From Syngnathus acus (lineage: Eukaryota > Chordata > Actinopteri > Syngnathiformes > Syngnathidae): 64,000 bases of DNA. Position numbers and translations under genes: made by a program. The DNA is taken from contig NC_051108.1 in assembly GCF_901709675.1 (NCBI RefSeq), forward strand, positions 7,052,631 through 7,116,630, given 5' to 3'. Shown here in pieces: positions 61,201 to 64,000 of this stretch. The notes under the pieces are model-generated. The model saw only the letters and a list, made by a program, of their open reading frames with translations, did no database searches and was not told the DNA's origin. Numbering within the stretch: the stretch's first letter is position 1; each line of letters starts with the position of its first letter.

Positions 61201-63530
61201 ACATTGTCATGATCTCACTGATTTGTAACTCTGTTATGATAACAAGCAACTCGAACCATCTCAGTGTCATCAAAGAGACTTTGCCTTTTTTTGTGTAATG
61301 CCACCATAGATTGGTGCCAGTGAGGAAATGTGTGCAGGAACCCTCATTTGAAACACCAACCATAGTTCAAAACCCAAAATAAAATCTACTAACATGGGAT
61401 TTTTGTGATGAGTCTTATCATGGAAATTCAGTTTTTGGATGATCAGCTATGCTTTGTGGGAGCTCGGACAGCATGACTAAGCGACAGTAAGTAATGAGCT
61501 AAAACTAAACCAAAACGTAGTGCTCAGTGGAAACGTGACTAATATTTGCCAAGCTTTGGTGGTTTCTCCTTGGCATCCATAGTCTGGAGCAACACATTAG
61601 CAACTTTCTGTACAACTGTTCTCCCATGTGTGTGGTCATTGTTGCGCAGAGGTTTTCCACGTCGGTAGCAGGAGCCTTTCTGGGCAGAGGCACAAAAACC
61701 ATTCCGCCGGCCGGAGCCTTGCACACGGCCAACTCGGCAGCGGGATTTGGCCTGAATCAACCCCATGGGGAATGCTTGGAAGCTTTCAGGGGAAGCAGGT
61801 GGACATCTTTGGTATCGAGTGTGATACCTTCACTAACTGGTGTCATTTGTTCCATTACCAAGCGCACGACTCAGTTTACTGTTTTATGAAATCACTTTCG
61901 CCCATTTAAATACAATTTACAATTATTTTGTTCTGTTGTTGTGGTTGTAATCCCACAGCAGGCCACAAAATTTTCTTTTCATCAAAATCCTGTTTTCTCT
62001 GCTTTTTGTTCAGAAACCGTTTTTACTGTATTGTCACAACACAATATCGTGTTGGACTTTCAATACATGAATGTTTTGGGTTAAGCCAAGGAATGAAATG
62101 AAGGCCTGATCCTGTGCCGAGTTGGCAGAAAGCCGTCATGTGACTGTGGCGGCCAATAAAAATAGAGAGATTTGATCGGTCAACAATGCCTCTCACAACC
62201 TCTCATGTGGTCTTGCAAATATCTGCGTGCGGGATTTGTTGTGCTATTTTTTGCCCTGTCAGCATTTGGACGGCCTCTTTTGGACACAGCTGGATTTTCT
62301 TACGTCTCCGTCACTTTGTTGGTACGTTTGACTGCCCGGCCATTTGCCTGTCAATCTGTCCCTCACTCGTCCGCCCTCACTCCCGTTGAGCCCGCCAAAG
62401 TGGCGTTAGAATTTCTAAAAAGTCAGCCGTGTAACACGATGCAATACAAGACAATGACAAAAATCGTCAGCCAAGCAGATGACCTCACTTGAGTCAATAC
62501 AATGTGTACACTCCCTGGAAACAACTGCGATACAATTCCCACAGTGTTGGACGTTCTTTGCTGGCCTTAGCATGAGCAGAAGCACTGACCTACATTTAAA
62601 AAATAGTTGTTCCATGGAACTGTTTCAATAATTATTCCCAACAGTCAATTCATTTCGTAGAATTTCTTTAGGCTACATAGCTTCCATTTACTGTCAGGCG
62701 ATGTTTATTTTTTACTTTTTGGTCCAATTACATTTCAACGTCTTTGTATCTATGTGCACTTCTAACCTTCTTTACTGTATGCCTTTATTGATCAGAATTA
62801 AAAACCAAAATTATTATTCGTTTGTATTTGGAGGAAACAGATTTTTGTTCAGGTTCATACAACTTCAGGAAACAAGTACGCAAACACACACAGATCAAAG
62901 AGGACATCCAGAGCGACCTTCAGCCCAGTCGGCGTATATCTTGGTAGGCCGAGTCCGTCTAAACATTAACTCTGGGGACTTGGCTCAGTTTAGTCTAATT
63001 GAGCAGCTCTGAGTGAGTTTGTGTGTGTGTGTGACTTGCGTTAAGGCCTTAGCATGATGGCACATGGCTCATAAAGTCCATTTGTGTCCAAAGCCACCTG
63101 CAAACACCACAGGACCTTTTTTTTTTTTTTTTTGCTCATTCACCCCATCCGTCTCAGAGTCTTGGAGCCGACGCGTGATCAGCTGCTGTTTCATTCCTGG
63201 GCGAGCACAGTTTAGGCTTTGTGTGTGGCGAAGGGAAAGCGCTGACGCAAAGGCGACGAAGTGCTGTGACGCTGGGGTGTGTGTGACTGTGGCCACGTAC
63301 TCCTTCAGTGAGTCAGACGTTTGCTAAGTCGACCGCTTTTACTTTCCCCGGATAAGTTCAAAGTACAACGGATTATTTCTTATAAAGGATATTGTACTGT
63401 GGTACTCGTGTGTGTTGGATAGGATCACATTAGAACCACATCCGATTTTGTCAATGAAAATAACACCAAGTCGTTTCACGGTCTGTAATCCTCTTTCAGC
63501 GCCACAAGGTCATTTTAATCGGGTTAGTGA

Positions 63531-63545
63531 CCACTAGGGGGCAGT
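63531..63545 (+). promoter_or_regulatory. CTCF-like motif
   Basis: CCACTAGGGGGCAGT matches the CTCF core well. The context is intergenic, and a role in insulation is only inferred. Confidence 0.35.
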
Positions 63546-63955
63546 AAGGTGTTGCATGTCTGGACGTACACCCAAACACAACTCTTGACCCGAGGCGTCT
63601 TTTGGAGATGTCATGGAGGCCCCGATTGACAGTGCCTGTCAAGACAAACCAAGCATGAAGTCAAAGCAAATGTCTGAAGACCTCCGAGGCATGATTGGTT
63701 CTAAGTAGCAAGATCTGGAGTAGTGGAAGAAGTTTGGAACCACCAAGACTCTTCCTAGAACCAGCCAAGATTTTTGGAATCATTGTACTGAGATATCCTG
63801 CTCCAGAGGGCTGAGACAGAACGACTCTCGGTACCGTGCACAGACGGCTATCAAATAATTGGCCGCAGGACAACTCTGGGAATGTCCTTGAGCGGTCCAG
63901 AGTTCAATCCCATTGGACAAGATTTTAATCATGACTGTGCACCGATATATCTTTT

Positions 63956-64000
63956 TACCGTTTTTTTCCATGTATAATGCGCCCCCATGTATAATACGCA
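63956..64000. mobile_element. Left end of a TACCG-type inverted-repeat element, cut by the window edge
   Basis: TACCGTTTTTTTCCATGTATAATGCGCCC, with a repeated CCCATGTATAATACGCA string, resembles the ends of common teleost miniature elements beginning TACCGTATTTT. It recalls, but is not the same as, the CCGTATTGGCCCG family elsewhere in the window. The right end is outside the window. Confidence 0.45.

Larger units (their letters stand above)
58979..64000. other. Gene-free region to the window end
   Basis: I find no exon chain of a known family. Contents: an imperfect tandem duplication (about 59495-59695 and 59735-59960), a long T run (about 59957-59990), GA/GACAGA-rich simple sequence (61130-61200), a CTCF-like motif at 63531-63545, an interrupted T run at 63118-63133, and the start of a transposon end at 63956. 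Short ORFs at 59192-59527 and 61626-61889 lack recognisable domains. Confidence 0.5.

Overview
This window is nuclear DNA from a bony fish. The genes are split into many short exons with GT-AG introns, often under 150 bp. Long T runs sit ahead of acceptors, CA microsatellites are common, and the dispersed repeats (hAT, Tc1, tRNA-SINE and L2/CR1-like LINE debris) are of kinds typical of teleosts. The short introns suggest a compact teleost genome; I cannot name the species.

Layout, left to right. Positions 11-9364 (+) hold the last 43 exons of ift172, a subunit of the ciliary IFT-B transport complex, with its 5' end outside the window. Positions 13011-16123 (+) hold msrA, methionine sulfoxide reductase A, in six exons. 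Two related hydroxycarboxylic-acid-receptor-like GPCR genes lie on the minus strand at 17238-18609 and 20960-22791. Positions 27024-44751 (+) hold igf2r, the cation-independent mannose-6-phosphate/IGF2 receptor, complete in 51 exons (2502 residues). Positions 46299-49339 (+) hold an organic cation transporter of the SLC22A1/2/3 group (557 residues). Positions 49593-55397 (-) hold plasminogen with PAN, five kringles and a trypsin domain (806 residues, 19 exons). Positions 56977-58868 (+) hold naga, lysosomal alpha-N-acetylgalactosaminidase (436 residues). From 58869 to the end I see no convincing gene.

The block igf2r - slc22a - plg matches the order known from the mammalian IGF2R-SLC22A1/2/3-LPA-PLG region, which supports the assignments. 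Ift172, msrA and naga map to other chromosomes in human. igf2r and naga share a cell-biological theme: one delivers lysosomal hydrolases and the other is a lysosomal hydrolase. Both have a TFEB/CLEAR-type E-box just upstream.

Mobile DNA is the main source of non-gene structure. An hAT element with a perfect 8-bp target duplication lies in igf2r intron 17; it carries a Tc1-like element inside its transposase remnant and a LINE 3' fragment. A second short hAT-type element with a perfect 8-bp duplication lies between the two GPCR genes. Two related TA-flanked inverted-repeat elements sit in slc22a2 intron 1 and plg intron 3. A tRNA-derived SINE with a tandemly tripled head is in igf2r intron 41. 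I found no evidence for a wholly new biological system. The most notable points are the nested transposons, recurrence of the CLEAR palindrome, two GC-AG introns, the different intron structures of the GPCR pair, and several gene-free blocks that look like candidate regulatory elements.
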